Origin: Streptomyces viridosporus
GTDB lineage: Bacteria > Actinomycetota > Actinomycetes > Streptomycetales > Streptomycetaceae
DNA length: 56,570 nucleotides
Direction: 5' to 3'
Assembly: GCF_002078235.1 (NCBI RefSeq)
Contig: NZ_MSGP01000220.1
Coordinates: 1 to 56,570 of the forward strand
Positions 26,727 to 35,394 of the stretch are shown here, piece after piece. How positions within the stretch are numbered: the stretch's first letter is position 1; each line of letters begins with the position of its first letter. Under the pieces are notes generated by a model. The model saw nothing but the letters and a program-made list of their open reading frames with translations, was not told the origin of the DNA and did not search any database. The translations under genes were made by a program, and so were the position numbers.

Positions 26727-27416
26727 ATGCACGCTCAGATCGTCCTGTTCGACGGTTTCGATCCCCTTGACGTCATCGCCCCCTACGAGGTGCTGTACGC
26801 AGGCGGCACCGCCTCCGGCGGCGCGGTGACGGTGGAACTGGTCTCCGCCGATGGGCCACGCGAGGTGGTCAGCGGCACCGGTGCCCTGTCCCTGCGGGCC
26901 ACCGGCACCCTCGATCCCGAACGCGCCGGCCTGGTCCTGGTCCCCGGTGCCGCGGGCCGTGTCGGCGGGCCCGGTGAAACGCCCGACCACGATGCGGGGG
27001 CGGGGGAGTGGCAGCAGGACGAACTCGTCCCCGTGCTGCTGGGCCGCACCCTGACCACCGAATTGCCCACGCTGCTGAAGGCGGCGATGGAGAACCCGGA
27101 GGTGACGGTCGCCACGGTGTGCGGCGGCTCGCTGGTCCTGGCCATGGCCGGCCTGCTCGAGGGCCGCCCCGCCACGACCCACCACATGGGGATGGAGATG
27201 CTCGACGCAACCGGTGCCCACGCGGTGCACGCCCGCGTCGTCGACGACGGCGACTTCGTCAGCGGCGCCGGTGTCACCTCCGGACTCGACCTGGGCCTGC
27301 ACCTGCTGGAACGTGAGATCGGCCCCCGGATCGCCCACGCCGTCGAAGGACTCTTCGCCCACGAGCGCCGCGGCACGGTCTGGCGCCGTCGGGGACCGGC
27401 GCCGGTCGGCTTGTGA
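26727..27416 (+). CDS. DJ-1/PfpI family protein
   Basis: 229 residues with a class I glutamine amidotransferase-like fold: IVLFDGFDPLDVIAPYEVL at the N-terminus, nucleophile Cys132 in TVCGGSLVLA and His152/153 in TTHHM. The family includes isonitrile hydratase-like and chaperone or deglycase proteins; no AraC-type DNA-binding domain is fused. Start ATG 26727 lies about six bases after AAGGAAC. Followed closely by a small gene on the same strand. Confidence 0.9.
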   Translation: MHAQIVLFDGFDPLDVIAPYEVLYAGGTASGGAVTVELVSADGPREVVSGTGALSLRATGTLDPERAGLVLVPGAAGRVGGPGETPDHDAGAGEWQQDELVPVLLGRTLTTELPTLLKAAMENPEVTVATVCGGSLVLAMAGLLEGRPATTHHMGMEMLDATGAHAVHARVVDDGDFVSGAGVTSGLDLGLHLLEREIGPRIAHAVEGLFAHERRGTVWRRRGPAPVGL

Positions 27417-27474
27417 GCACGCCCTCCCGGCCTGCACCTCCCCGTTCGCACACACCGTCAGGAGCGACACGAGC

Positions 27475-27777
27475 ATGCCCGTCGAAGGTATCTGGGACCT
27501 GTCCGTGGCCACCCCCATCGGCAGGATCAAGGCCGTGGTCGTCTTCCGAAGGGAGGGGGACGCCCTGACCGGGGTCGCCCACGGGGCGGGGGAGGAAGTG
27601 ACGCTGGACGACATCGTCCTCGACGGGCACCGGGTCACCTGGAAACAGTCCGTCACCCGGCCCCTGCGGCTGAACCTGGCCTTCGCGGTGGCGCTCCACG
27701 GCGACACACTGGAGGGAACGTCCCGGGCCGGCCGCCTCCCGGCGTCCAGGGTCACCGGCACGCGCCGGCCCGCCTGA
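27475..27777 (+). CDS. small conserved protein, predicted beta-barrel, unknown function
   Basis: 100 residues from ATG 27475 (AGGAG about ten bases upstream). The sequence alternates hydrophobic and polar residues in repeated hairpins, e.g. EGIWDLSVATPIGRI and RLNLAFAVALHGDTLEG, suggesting a small beta-barrel of the lipocalin/streptavidin type. No signal peptide. Only 58 bases after the DJ-1 gene, so probably an operon. Function unknown. Confidence 0.8.
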   Translation: MPVEGIWDLSVATPIGRIKAVVVFRREGDALTGVAHGAGEEVTLDDIVLDGHRVTWKQSVTRPLRLNLAFAVALHGDTLEGTSRAGRLPASRVTGTRRPA

Positions 27778-28210
27778 GCCGGCCCGCCCGAACGGGCGCC
27801 GCGCGTCCGCCCGCGGGCTGCCCTCCTCCCGGGGGCACATCCGCATCCGGCGGTTCCGCGCGGGCCGGGTCCTTGCCCGCCCCGCCCTGTGCGCGGTCCG
27901 GACCAGGCTGCCGCAGGTGCCGTCCGGGGCCGCGGTGGTGACGGGCCCCGGGAACAACCGCGCGGGGGGACGTGTTGACGGGACCGTGGCCGTGGAGGGG
28001 ACAGCGTCCCCGGGCCTCACCCCACGGCCTGTGGGGACGATCGTCCGGCTGAAGCCCCGCAGAGCCTTTCGCCGCACAGGCGACCGCCCTCCACGATCAC
28101 GCGATCCGCTGAACGGGGAATCGCCGGAATACGGCGCTCCCCGACGCTGTTGCACACCATGCTGACATGTTCGAGTCAACAGGCTCGGGCGGTGGCGGAA
28201 GGAGCACCCC
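27778..28210. other. intergenic region upstream of rpmG
   Basis: 433 bases without a supported gene. A less GC-rich stretch at 28105-28185 is the likely rpmG promoter and holds a spaced inverted repeat CTGTTG (28147-28152) / CAACAG (28175-28180). No sequence close to the AT-rich Zur box consensus was found. Confidence 0.5.
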
Positions 28211-28375
28211 ATGGCACGCAGTACTGCGCGGCCGGTCGTCAAGCTGAAGTCGACAGCCGGTACGGGAGTCACCTACGTGACCCGCAAGAACCGTCTGAAC
28301 GACCCCGACCGGCTGGTCCTGCGGAAGTACGACCCGGTCGCCGGCGAGCACGTCCTCTTCCGCGAAGAACGATGA
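28211..28375 (+). CDS. rpmG: 50S ribosomal protein bL33, zinc-independent (C-) paralog
   Basis: 54 residues with the L33 pattern [31 protein letters not shown]. It has no cysteine at all, so it lacks the two zinc-binding pairs of the C+ form. C- paralogs replace zinc-containing L33 under zinc limitation and are usually Zur-controlled in Streptomyces. GGAAGGAG lies seven bases before the ATG. It is followed 59 bases later by a C- L36 gene. Confidence 0.95.
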   Translation: MARSTARPVVKLKSTAGTGVTYVTRKNRLNDPDRLVLRKYDPVAGEHVLFREER

Positions 28376-28434
28376 GACCCACCTCCGTCGCCCAGCGGCG
28401 GAGGCCCCTGTTCCATCCTGCTGAGGAGACCGCG

Positions 28435-28557
28435 ATGAAGGTGCGCAAGTCCCTGCGCTCGTTGAAGGCCAGGCCCGGCGCCCAGGTGGTGCGCCGGCGG
28501 GGCGTGACGTTCGTGATCAACAAGAAGGACCCGCGGTTCAAGGCCCGCCAGGGCTGA
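28435..28557 (+). CDS. rpmJ: 50S ribosomal protein bL36, zinc-independent (C-) paralog
   Basis: 40 residues, [15 protein letters not shown] to [13 protein letters not shown]. The Cys and His ligands of zinc-type L36 are missing, as in YkgO-type proteins. GAGGAG is upstream of ATG 28435. Together with rpmG it forms a two-gene zinc-sparing cassette ended by the hairpin at 28574. Confidence 0.95.
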   Translation: MKVRKSLRSLKARPGAQVVRRRGVTFVINKKDPRFKARQG

Positions 28558-28573
28558 CGAGCCGCCCTGCCAC

Positions 28574-28613
28574 CGGCCGGCCCGGTACCGCGCTCGCGGT
28601 ACCGGGCCGGCCG
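28574..28613 (+). terminator. strong terminator hairpin after rpmJ
   Basis: A perfect 17-bp stem CGGCCGGCCCGGTACCG with a 6-nt loop starts 16 bases after the rpmJ stop. Confidence 0.8.
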
Positions 28614-28831
28614 TCGTAGCGGCGGGGGAGCGCGGCGAGAGGCCGGCCGCGGCGGCGTGGCGCGGTGTCCCGCGCGCCGTCGCCCGGTCAGGATGGAGAG
28701 GCGTCGCGTCCACGTCCCGGCCGCTGTCCGCACGGAGCACCGGTGAGCGGACAGGGGCGAGGGGCGCCGGGCGACAGCGGGCCGGCGGTCGTGCGGGCCG
28801 GTCGAGGCGGACGGACGTCCTGGAGGCGGAG

Positions 28832-29896
28832 ATGACGGTGGACCGGGTCGGCATGGTCGTGCACGGAGGACGTCCCGAAGCCGTGGAGGCCGCTCGCACG
28901 GTCCGGGCGTGGTGTGCCGACCACGCCGTCGCCTGCAAGGACATCGACGTGTGGGACGACGGCGGACGGCGCAGCGCCCGGGAGGAGATGACGGCGGCGG
29001 GCGATCCCGACCTCATCGTCACCCTCGGCGGAGACGGCACCTTCCTGCGCGGGGCTCGGCTCGCTGCGGCCGTCGACGCGCTGGTGCTCGGAGTCGACCT
29101 CGGCCGAGTGGGCTTCCTGACGGAGGTGCCCATGACCATGGTGCGTGCGGCGCTGGACGCCGTGCGCGAGAACCGGCTCGACGTGGAGCGGCGCATGCTG
29201 CTGACCATGCGCGCCTCGTGCCGCCTGGAGGTGCCCCCGGACATCGAGGCGCTCGTGAAGTACGGCCGGGGCCCGCTCCTGCCCCCGACGAGTGTGCGCT
29301 CCGACTGCGAGGCGGGCGGGGAGTGGGGCATCCCGCTGGACGTGACCGCCCTCAACGACGTGGTGCTGGAGAAGCTCGCCAGGGACCGGCAGGTCTCGAT
29401 CGGGGTCTATGTCGCGGGCCGGCTCCTGGCCTCGTACTCCGCCGACGCGCTGCTGGTGGCCACACCGACGGGCTCGACCGCCTACAGCTTCGCCGCCGGC
29501 GGCCCCGTGGTCTCGCCGCGCGCCGAGACGCTGGTGTTCACACCGGTCGCTCCGCACATGACGTTCAACCGCTCGGTCGTGGCCGCCCCGGACGAGCCGG
29601 TCGGGCTGCGGGTGCTCGAACGCTCGGGCCGCGCCGCCGTCAGCATCGACGGCCAGCTCCGCGGCGTGATCGGCCCCGGGGACTGGATCGGCGTGTACGC
29701 GGCGCCGCGCAGGCTGCGGGTCGCACGCCTCGGCCCGATGGACTTCTACGGCCGCCTCCGTGACCGCATGAACCTCACCGACGCGCCCGCCGCGGTGGCC
29801 GACGGCATGCCCGCGCCCCTCTGGCCGGAGAGCAGCCCGCCGCCGGGCGACCTGGCCCACCTCGCCATGCCGCACCGCCCGGCCGGAGCCGAGTGA
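28832..29896 (+). CDS. nadK: NAD kinase (NAD+/NADH kinase paralog)
   Basis: 354 residues. Diacylglycerol kinase-like fold with GGDGTFLRGAR (GGDGT at 66-70, catalytic Asp68), the ALNDVVLEK motif and TPTGSTAYSFAAGGP, followed by a beta-sandwich with SIDGQ. It phosphorylates NAD(H) to NADP(H) with ATP or polyphosphate. Streptomyces often carry a second copy besides the recN-linked gene, and this isolated gene with a 50-residue C-terminal tail is likely that. GGAGG is upstream of ATG 28832. Confidence 0.93.
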   Translation: MTVDRVGMVVHGGRPEAVEAARTVRAWCADHAVACKDIDVWDDGGRRSAREEMTAAGDPDLIVTLGGDGTFLRGARLAAAVDALVLGVDLGRVGFLTEVPMTMVRAALDAVRENRLDVERRMLLTMRASCRLEVPPDIEALVKYGRGPLLPPTSVRSDCEAGGEWGIPLDVTALNDVVLEKLARDRQVSIGVYVAGRLLASYSADALLVATPTGSTAYSFAAGGPVVSPRAETLVFTPVAPHMTFNRSVVAAPDEPVGLRVLERSGRAAVSIDGQLRGVIGPGDWIGVYAAPRRLRVARLGPMDFYGRLRDRMNLTDAPAAVADGMPAPLWPESSPPPGDLAHLAMPHRPAGAE

Positions 29897-29975
29897 CACG
29901 GAGCCCCGGCCCGGCCGTCGACGCCGGTGGCCGCGCAGGCTCCCGGCCGGTGGCCGGTCGGCGCGCACCACGGCC

Positions 29976-30314
29976 TCACACCGCGCCGCCGAAGAAGACC
30001 CGCACCTCCCGGATGAGCCCGTCACGGACCCTGATCGCCTCCATGTTGCGGTACCGGCCGCCCGTCGTGAGCGCGTACTCGTAGAGGACGAGGACGAGTT
30101 CCTCGTCCGCCGGGACGACGTGCGGCAACCGCTGCTCGGTCATCCGGTCGGCGGTGGGGAAACACCGCTCGAAGAACGCCGCCCGGTCGATGTGGTCGTC
30201 CTGCGGACTGGTGAACGAGAAATCGTCGGCGTAGAGGGCGAACGCCGCGTCGCGGTCCTGCGACCGGTAGCACCGGAACGCGGCTTCGACCACGTCGGTC
30301 GTTTTCCGGGACAT
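29976..30314 (-). CDS. SnoaL/NTF2-like protein
   Basis: 112 residues from ATG 30314 (GAGGAG six bases upstream). NTF2-like fold pattern: VVEAAFRCYRSQDRDAAFALYADDFSF, an aromatic core, then RYRNMEAIRVRDGLIREVRVFFG. Such proteins are cyclases, isomerases or ligand carriers; nothing here indicates the substrate. Monocistronic. Confidence 0.88.
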   Translation of the reverse strand: MSRKTTDVVEAAFRCYRSQDRDAAFALYADDFSFTSPQDDHIDRAAFFERCFPTADRMTEQRLPHVVPADEELVLVLYEYALTTGGRYRNMEAIRVRDGLIREVRVFFGGAV

Positions 30315-30435
30315 CGTCGCTCCTCGCCGGACGGGCCGCCCCTCTGCCACCGTAGGACCCGGACCCGGCGTTCCGGCGGAGACACCGCCGCGCGGAAGGC
30401 GGCGGGCCACCGCGTGGCCTCGACCGGGGTTGGTG

Positions 30436-30858
30436 TCAGTGCGCCAACGCCTTGACGGTGGCCAGGTCCTCACCGGTCAGTTCCGCGACGCGGTGCGCCG
30501 GCACCCCGGCGGCCAGGGCACGGGTGAGCAGCGTGTCCCGGCCGTCCGCGCAGGAACGGTAGGCCAGCAGCTCCTCCTCCAGCCGGGCGACGCCGTGCGA
30601 CGCGGCACGGTGGCGTACGCGGCTCAGCTCCTCCTCACCGAGGGGGACGGGCAGCCGCTCGGCGTCGTCGGGAATGGCCGCCGTCTCCTCCGGCGGCAGC
30701 AGCCGGAGACCGGGGGACGTCGCGGTGACACCCTGCGCGTGCAGCCACGCCCGGACCGCGGGGGTTTCCATGCAGGCCAGTTCCCCGACGGCGGCGGGCG
30801 GCACGCCGAGCGTCAGGTCCGTGCCGTTCAGCAGGACGAGATAGGCGTCATCGGTCAT
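30436..30858 (-). CDS. hypothetical protein with C-terminal helix-turn-helix-like segment
   Basis: 140 residues; start ATG 30858 with GGGAGG upstream. The C-terminal RALAAGVPAHRVAELTGEDLATVKALAH resembles a recognition helix pair as used in small regulators. The N-terminal half (MTDDAYLVLLNGTDLTLG) is unassigned. Not recognised; DNA binding is only a suggestion. Confidence 0.72.
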   Translation of the reverse strand: MTDDAYLVLLNGTDLTLGVPPAAVGELACMETPAVRAWLHAQGVTATSPGLRLLPPEETAAIPDDAERLPVPLGEEELSRVRHRAASHGVARLEEELLAYRSCADGRDTLLTRALAAGVPAHRVAELTGEDLATVKALAH

Positions 30859-31034
30859 CCTCGGTTCCTCCCGGGAGAAGGTCTTGTCCTGACGGCACCC
30901 CCTATACCCGCCATCGGCCGTCTCACGACCACCCCGTCACCGTGCGCGGCAGCGCGCGGTCACCGCGCGCCTCCCCGCGGCGGCGCTCCCCGCCTGCTCG
31001 TGCATCCCACGGCACAGCGGGGGAGAAGGGCCCC

Positions 31035-31260
31035 GTGACTCCTCCCGCGGAGCGGCAGAACGCCGCCGGCTCCTACGACTTCGAGGCCACCCTGACGGAG
31101 GAGGAGCGCACGGTTCTCCTCGGAACCGGGGCGTTCCTGCGTGACGAGGTCCAGCCCTCGGTGGCCGCGCAGTGGGCCGACGGCACGTTCCCCCGAGGAG
31201 CCGGTCGTCCGCTTCCGCGAGAGCGGGCCGGCCGGGCTGCCGTCACGGTGCGACCGGTGA
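31035..31260 (+). pseudogene. acyl-CoA dehydrogenase remnant (N-terminal fragment, frameshifted)
   Basis: GTG 31035, with a good ribosome binding site, opens a frame reading YDFEATLTEEERTVLLGTG, FLRDEVQPSVAAQWADGTFPR, the N-terminal helix pattern of glutaryl-CoA-type acyl-CoA dehydrogenases. After 31196 the homology continues one base out of frame (EPVVRFRESGPAGLP) and stops at 31258. The remaining 300 or so residues are missing; the MarR gene end begins 12 bases later. Confidence 0.7.
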
Positions 31261-31271
31261 GTCGCGTGGCC

Positions 31272-31706
31272 TCATCGCCCGGGGTAGCCGGAGAGGGCCG
31301 TGAGGAGGGCCGCGGTGAGGTCCCGGTGCGCCTGGGCGCCGAGGACGCGCTCCAGGACGGCATCCGCACGGGCGTAGGCGTTCCGTCCGGCTTCGAGCAG
31401 GTCTTCGCCGGTGGCGGTGAGGTGGAGTTCGGCGGTGAGACCCCGCCCGGGGTCCGTGCGGCGTTCGACGGCCCCGCGTTCCTCCAGCCGCCGGACGGTC
31501 GCCTGGGCGCTCTGCGCGGTGACACCGCTGCGCCGCCCCAACTCGCTGTAGGACATCCCGGGCTCGCGCTTGAGGTGACCGAGGGCGGACAGGTGACGCA
31601 GCGTGTAGCCGGTCGGCCTGAGCACCTGTTCGATGTCCTCGCGCACCCGCCGCCCGAGGACGGTGAGCAGGAAGGCCGCACTGGTGGCCTGGGGCTGGGC
31701 AGTCAT
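31272..31706 (-). CDS. MarR-family transcriptional regulator
   Basis: 144 residues. Winged helix with LRHLSALGHLKREPGMSYSELGRRSGVTAQSAQATVRRLEERGAVERR and the wing RTDPGRG, flanked by dimerisation helices. ATG 31706 follows GTGAGGAGCC. A dyad at 31738-31748 upstream may be its autoregulatory operator. Its targets are unclear; the neighbouring pseudogene suggests a lost oxidoreductase target. Confidence 0.93.
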   Translation of the reverse strand: MTAQPQATSAAFLLTVLGRRVREDIEQVLRPTGYTLRHLSALGHLKREPGMSYSELGRRSGVTAQSAQATVRRLEERGAVERRTDPGRGLTAELHLTATGEDLLEAGRNAYARADAVLERVLGAQAHRDLTAALLTALSGYPGR

Positions 31707-31737
31707 GGCTCCTCACACCTTCACGCACAGGCGGTTC

Positions 31738-31748
31738 CAGTCTGACTG
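31738..31748 (-). promoter_or_regulatory. candidate MarR autoregulatory operator
   Basis: CAGTC-T-GACTG, with flanking TT and AA, lies about 30 bases upstream of the marR start in the presumed promoter. Confidence 0.45.
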
Positions 31749-32091
31749 TAACGCGGGCATGCGGCAGCCTCCCATCCCGCGCGCGGCCGCCCCCGTGTCC
31801 CGTGTTTCGGTCCGGGTGGAAACCCGAATGAGCGAGGCGCACCTGACGAAGGGACCCGGCAGGCACCCCGAGGGCAACCGAAAGCGCCTCCGGCCTCGAC
31901 GAGAGGGGCGTCGCGCCGAATGGACCGGGCGCGCAACGAGCCGGCATCAGAGATCTCCCGGGGCCTCCCGGGCGCGGACGACACCTGCCGGGAAGCACTC
32001 GACCCGCTGGGCGTCACGCCAGGCACGGGACGGGGGCGCGGCCGTTCCCTCGGCCCCGCCCGCCCGATGCGTGCCCCCTCGGACACACGGG

Positions 32092-32121
32092 AGCGGGCCC
32101 GCCCGGAAGGACGGACCCGCT
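32092..32121 (-). terminator. terminator hairpin of the secreted-protein gene
   Basis: AGCGGGCCCG and CGGACCCGCT pair with one mismatch across a 10-nt loop, about 20 bases past the stop at 32141. Confidence 0.6.
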
Positions 32122-32140
32122 GTGCCGAGTCGGCCGACGA

Positions 32141-33559
32141 TCAGTGCTTGCCCGTCGGGTTCAGCACGATCGTCCCGGAGTCGTTCGCCGGGTTGCCCTC
32201 GTTCGGCATCGTGTACGCGAAGAACGCCCGGCCGGTGGCGTTCTTGATCACCTCGTCGACGCGGAGACCGAAGGTGAAGGTGCGGGAGGCGTCCTCCAGG
32301 ATCGGCGTGTCGATGAAGCAGAGGTAGTCGCCCTCGGCGCCCTCCCAGCCGGGCCGGCAACTCTCGGGGACCGCGGTGGCCGTGGTGCCCGGGGGGAGGT
32401 CGACCCAGAAGCCGATCGGCTCGCCGCCGGAGCGGAGCAGGGCCAGCCAGGCGGGGCCGTGGTTGGTGAAGCCGATGTCCACCGACACCGTGCTGCCCTT
32501 GCGGGCCCGCAGCCGCTCACCGGTCAGATCGAGGTCGAAGGTGTTCGCCGTCGGGAAGTCCGTCTCCGCGTAGCGGGTGTAGTCGGCCGGGTCCGCGTCC
32601 GGCACGCGGACCAGCTCCAGTTCCGGCCCGTCCCCCGCCCGGTAGTCGCCTTCGGCCGGCAGCTCCCGCGCCTGCTCGGCGGGCACCGCGCTGAAGCTGT
32701 AGGACATCACGTCGTGGAGGGCGAAGCCGGCCGTCTCGATCGGGAAGGGCGCGCTCAGCCCGTATGCCGTCCCGCCCGCGAACTCGCCGTCGAAGACGCA
32801 GAGCGCCGTGGAACGTCCGAACACGTCGTCGGGGTCGCGCGGGTCGTACCAGCAGTTGCCGAAGGTGCTGGGGAAGGACAGGCCCCGGCTGCCGAAGATC
32901 CGCAGCACGACGCCGTCACCGCCCAGCCCGCCGGCGTTGCGGAAGCCCAGCGGCGCCCGGAAGGTGTCGCCGGCCCGGAAGCCCTCGGGCTCGGTCAGCC
33001 GCTTCATCAGCAGTTCCGGGCCGCCCACCAGCACGTCCACCGTGTGCCCGGTGAAGGCCAGGCCCTCGCCCGCGGCCGTGATCTCGATGGTGCCGAAGTC
33101 GCCCGCGGCGCTCTCGTCGGTCGCATCGAGGCGGATGCCACCGAGGTCGTTGTAGTCCCGGCCCGCGTAGATCTCGTAGCCGCTGCAGGTGGCGACGAGC
33201 CCGTCGACGGAGCACCCCTGCCACCCGCCGAGGCGGGAGAAGTCCACCGCGGCGACGCCGGCCAGGGAGCTCGCGTCCACGGTGACCGTGTACTCGCCGG
33301 TGTGGATCGGCCAGGTGATGCCGTCCTCGTCCGGTACCGGTTCACCGGGCGCCCGGAGCCCCAGCTCGATCTGCGGCTCACCCGGCTCTCCCGGCTCACC
33401 GGGCTCCGGCCGCAGCGGGAGGTCCACACGGTCGGGGCCGGTGACCGAGACCGGCAGCGGTTCCTCCTGGGCGTGCGCGGGACTGACCAGTGCCGCGCCG
33501 GCCAGTGCGGCCAGCGCCAACGCGGAGACGGTGCGCCGCACGGCGGCGAGAGGGATCAT
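32141..33559 (-). CDS. secreted cell-surface/extracellular protein, Ig-like beta-rich
   Basis: 472 residues. A Sec signal peptide (MIPLAAVRRTV, hydrophobic SALALAALAGAALV, cleavage after AHA at 30) is followed by a PGEPGEPGEP collagen-like linker near 70-80 and several beta-rich modules with paired cysteines. DUF11-like repeats are suggested by VDIGFTNHGPAW and TTATAVPESC. The C-terminus ends GTIVLNPTGKH without a sorting signal or membrane anchor, so it is probably released. ATG 33559 has GGAAGG upstream. Function unknown; a wall-associated or cohesion-like role is possible. Confidence 0.83.
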   Translation of the reverse strand: MIPLAAVRRTVSALALAALAGAALVSPAHAQEEPLPVSVTGPDRVDLPLRPEPGEPGEPGEPQIELGLRAPGEPVPDEDGITWPIHTGEYTVTVDASSLAGVAAVDFSRLGGWQGCSVDGLVATCSGYEIYAGRDYNDLGGIRLDATDESAAGDFGTIEITAAGEGLAFTGHTVDVLVGGPELLMKRLTEPEGFRAGDTFRAPLGFRNAGGLGGDGVVLRIFGSRGLSFPSTFGNCWYDPRDPDDVFGRSTALCVFDGEFAGGTAYGLSAPFPIETAGFALHDVMSYSFSAVPAEQARELPAEGDYRAGDGPELELVRVPDADPADYTRYAETDFPTANTFDLDLTGERLRARKGSTVSVDIGFTNHGPAWLALLRSGGEPIGFWVDLPPGTTATAVPESCRPGWEGAEGDYLCFIDTPILEDASRTFTFGLRVDEVIKNATGRAFFAYTMPNEGNPANDSGTIVLNPTGKH

Positions 33560-33702
33560 GAGACCTTCCGTGGCTCGGACGTCGTGCGGCACCGGATCGG
33601 TGACGCACACTCATGACTCCTGGACCTCCCGGAAGGTTGCCCTGCAACGCGACGGGTCCGCCCCGGAAGAGGCGGCCCCGTCGCAACCGGGGACGCCGTG
33701 TT

Positions 33703-33719
33703 CGCCACCGGAGGTGGCG
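33703..33719 (-). terminator. terminator hairpin of mftG
   Basis: CGCCACC-GGA-GGTGGCG, a 7-bp stem with 3-nt loop, lies about 40 bases past the mftG stop. Confidence 0.5.
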
Positions 33720-33759
33720 CGGGGTCAGGCCGACCGCGACCGCCGGGATTTCGGCCCGC

Positions 33760-35394
33760 TCAGGGCAGGTCGAGCCGGATCGCTTGGGCGATGAGTTCAC
33801 CGATGAGGACGGCGGTCGCCGCGGGTCCCCGGTGCGGCGTGTCCGGGAGGATCGAGGTGTCCGCGACACGCAGCCCCCGTACGCCGTGGACGCGTCCGAA
33901 CTGGTCCACGGCAGCGTGCTCGGGGTCGTCGGCGGGCCCCATCGGTACCGTGCCGCAGGTGTGCTGAGCGGTCCCGAGGTGCTCGTGGATCCACCGGTCG
34001 AGGGACCGGTCGTCGTCCAGGACCTCGGGGCCGGGGCCGAGCAGGCCACGGGCGGGACCGGCGAAGGGCGGGCTTTCGAGGAGGGCCGCGGTGACACGGA
34101 CGCCTTCCCGGAGACGGCGGCGGTCCTCGCGGCTGCCGAGGTAGCCGTAGTCGATGCTCAAAGGCGTGGCGGGGTCGGCCGAGCGGATGCGCAGCCGGCC
34201 GGTGGGGCGGGGGGCCTGGGCGGCCACGAGGAACGGCAGAGGGCCACCGGCGGCGCCCGCGCCCCCGGTCACGAGCCGGGACAGGGGGACCAGGGACTGG
34301 AGGATCTCCAGGTCGCCCGGGCCGCCGGGGCCCGCGGACGCGCCGTCCGAGGAGGTGAGGTGCAGGCAGCCACCGAGCCACGAGTCCGGCGGTTCGGCCC
34401 AGTCGTCGCGAGGGGCCCACTCCAGGACCAGCTGCGGGTGGTCACTGAAGCCGGAGCCCACGGCGGGGGCGTCCCGGACCACGGGGATGCCGACTCGTTC
34501 GAGGTCGGCGCGCGGTCCGATCCCGGAGAGCTGGAGCAGATGGGGGGTGACGAGGGCGCCGGCGCTGAGCACGACGGCGCCGGCGGCGAGGACGCGGTGC
34601 CGGCCGTCGCGTTCGACGACGACGCCCGTGGCGCGGCCGTGTGCGACGACGACCCGGCGGGCCGTGCAGCCGCCGACGACGGTGAGGTTGGGGCGGTCGA
34701 GCACCTCGGGGGGCAGGTAGCTGAGCCCGGCGTTGTGCCGCACTCCGTCGATCGCGTTGGAGGGCACCGGCCCGAAGCCGGGTGACGCCTGGTCGTTCTT
34801 GTCGGGGTCGTCGGGGAAGCCCAGGGCGCGGGCCGCGTCGTGGAACGCCGCGGCGGCCGGGTGGTCCAGGCGGCTTCGCCGGACGCGCATCGGGCCCCGG
34901 TCGCCGTGCAGGTCGCCGGCACCGTAGTCGAGGTCGGTCTCCAGCGCGCGCAGCAGCGGCAGGACCCTCTCGTAGGCCCACGCGGGATTCCCCGCGGCGG
35001 CCCAGCGGTCGAAGTCCTCGCGCCGGGCCCGCACGAAGTAGCCGCCGTTGACGGTGCTCGAGCCGCCCAGCACACGCCCGCGAGGGACCCGCCACGGACG
35101 CTTCGGGGTGAGACGCACGAGGTGCGCGCTCGTGGCGGGGTGGCCCGGCCGCGCGCCCGGAACCAGGCGCGCGTCCAGCAGCGCCGGGCCGAAACCGGCC
35201 CGGCCGCGCGGTATCGGTCCGGCGTCCACCACGAGCACGCTCCGGTCGGGATCCTCGGACAGCCGGGCCGCGAGAACCGAGCCCGCTGTCCCGGCGCCGA
35301 CCACGACGACGTCGTGGCCGCCGCACCGCACCGGGGCCGTGGTGCGGCGACGGGGTACGGGCGGCGGGAGCGTTCCCCGGGCACCGGGTCCCAT
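33760..35394 (-). CDS. mftG: GMC-family oxidoreductase, mycofactocin-associated (MftG)
   Basis: 544 residues. FAD Rossmann motif VVVVGAGTAGSVLAARLSEDP, the GMC signature GRVLGGSSTVNGG, HNAGLSYLPPE, and the C-terminal HTCGTVPMG and GPAATAVLIGELIAQ. GMC enzymes oxidise alcohols; MftG is reported to reoxidise reduced mycofactocin and pass electrons to respiration in mycobacteria. The divergent mft operon supports this role. AAGGAGGAGGGAC directly precedes ATG 35394. Confidence 0.9.
   Translation of the reverse strand: MGPGARGTLPPPVPRRRTTAPVRCGGHDVVVVGAGTAGSVLAARLSEDPDRSVLVVDAGPIPRGRAGFGPALLDARLVPGARPGHPATSAHLVRLTPKRPWRVPRGRVLGGSSTVNGGYFVRARREDFDRWAAAGNPAWAYERVLPLLRALETDLDYGAGDLHGDRGPMRVRRSRLDHPAAAAFHDAARALGFPDDPDKNDQASPGFGPVPSNAIDGVRHNAGLSYLPPEVLDRPNLTVVGGCTARRVVVAHGRATGVVVERDGRHRVLAAGAVVLSAGALVTPHLLQLSGIGPRADLERVGIPVVRDAPAVGSGFSDHPQLVLEWAPRDDWAEPPDSWLGGCLHLTSSDGASAGPGGPGDLEILQSLVPLSRLVTGGAGAAGGPLPFLVAAQAPRPTGRLRIRSADPATPLSIDYGYLGSREDRRRLREGVRVTAALLESPPFAGPARGLLGPGPEVLDDDRSLDRWIHEHLGTAQHTCGTVPMGPADDPEHAAVDQFGRVHGVRGLRVADTSILPDTPHRGPAATAVLIGELIAQAIRLDLP

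Larger units (their letters stand above)
31707..32140. other. intergenic region: marR promoter and terminator of the secreted-protein gene
   Basis: 434 bases. It holds the dyad near the marR start and the hairpin at 32092-32121; no further gene or repeat is visible. Confidence 0.5.

Noticed and set aside
27917..28165. Plus-strand small open frame before rpmG
   Set aside because: No ribosome binding site and no coding bias; more likely the rpmG promoter region.
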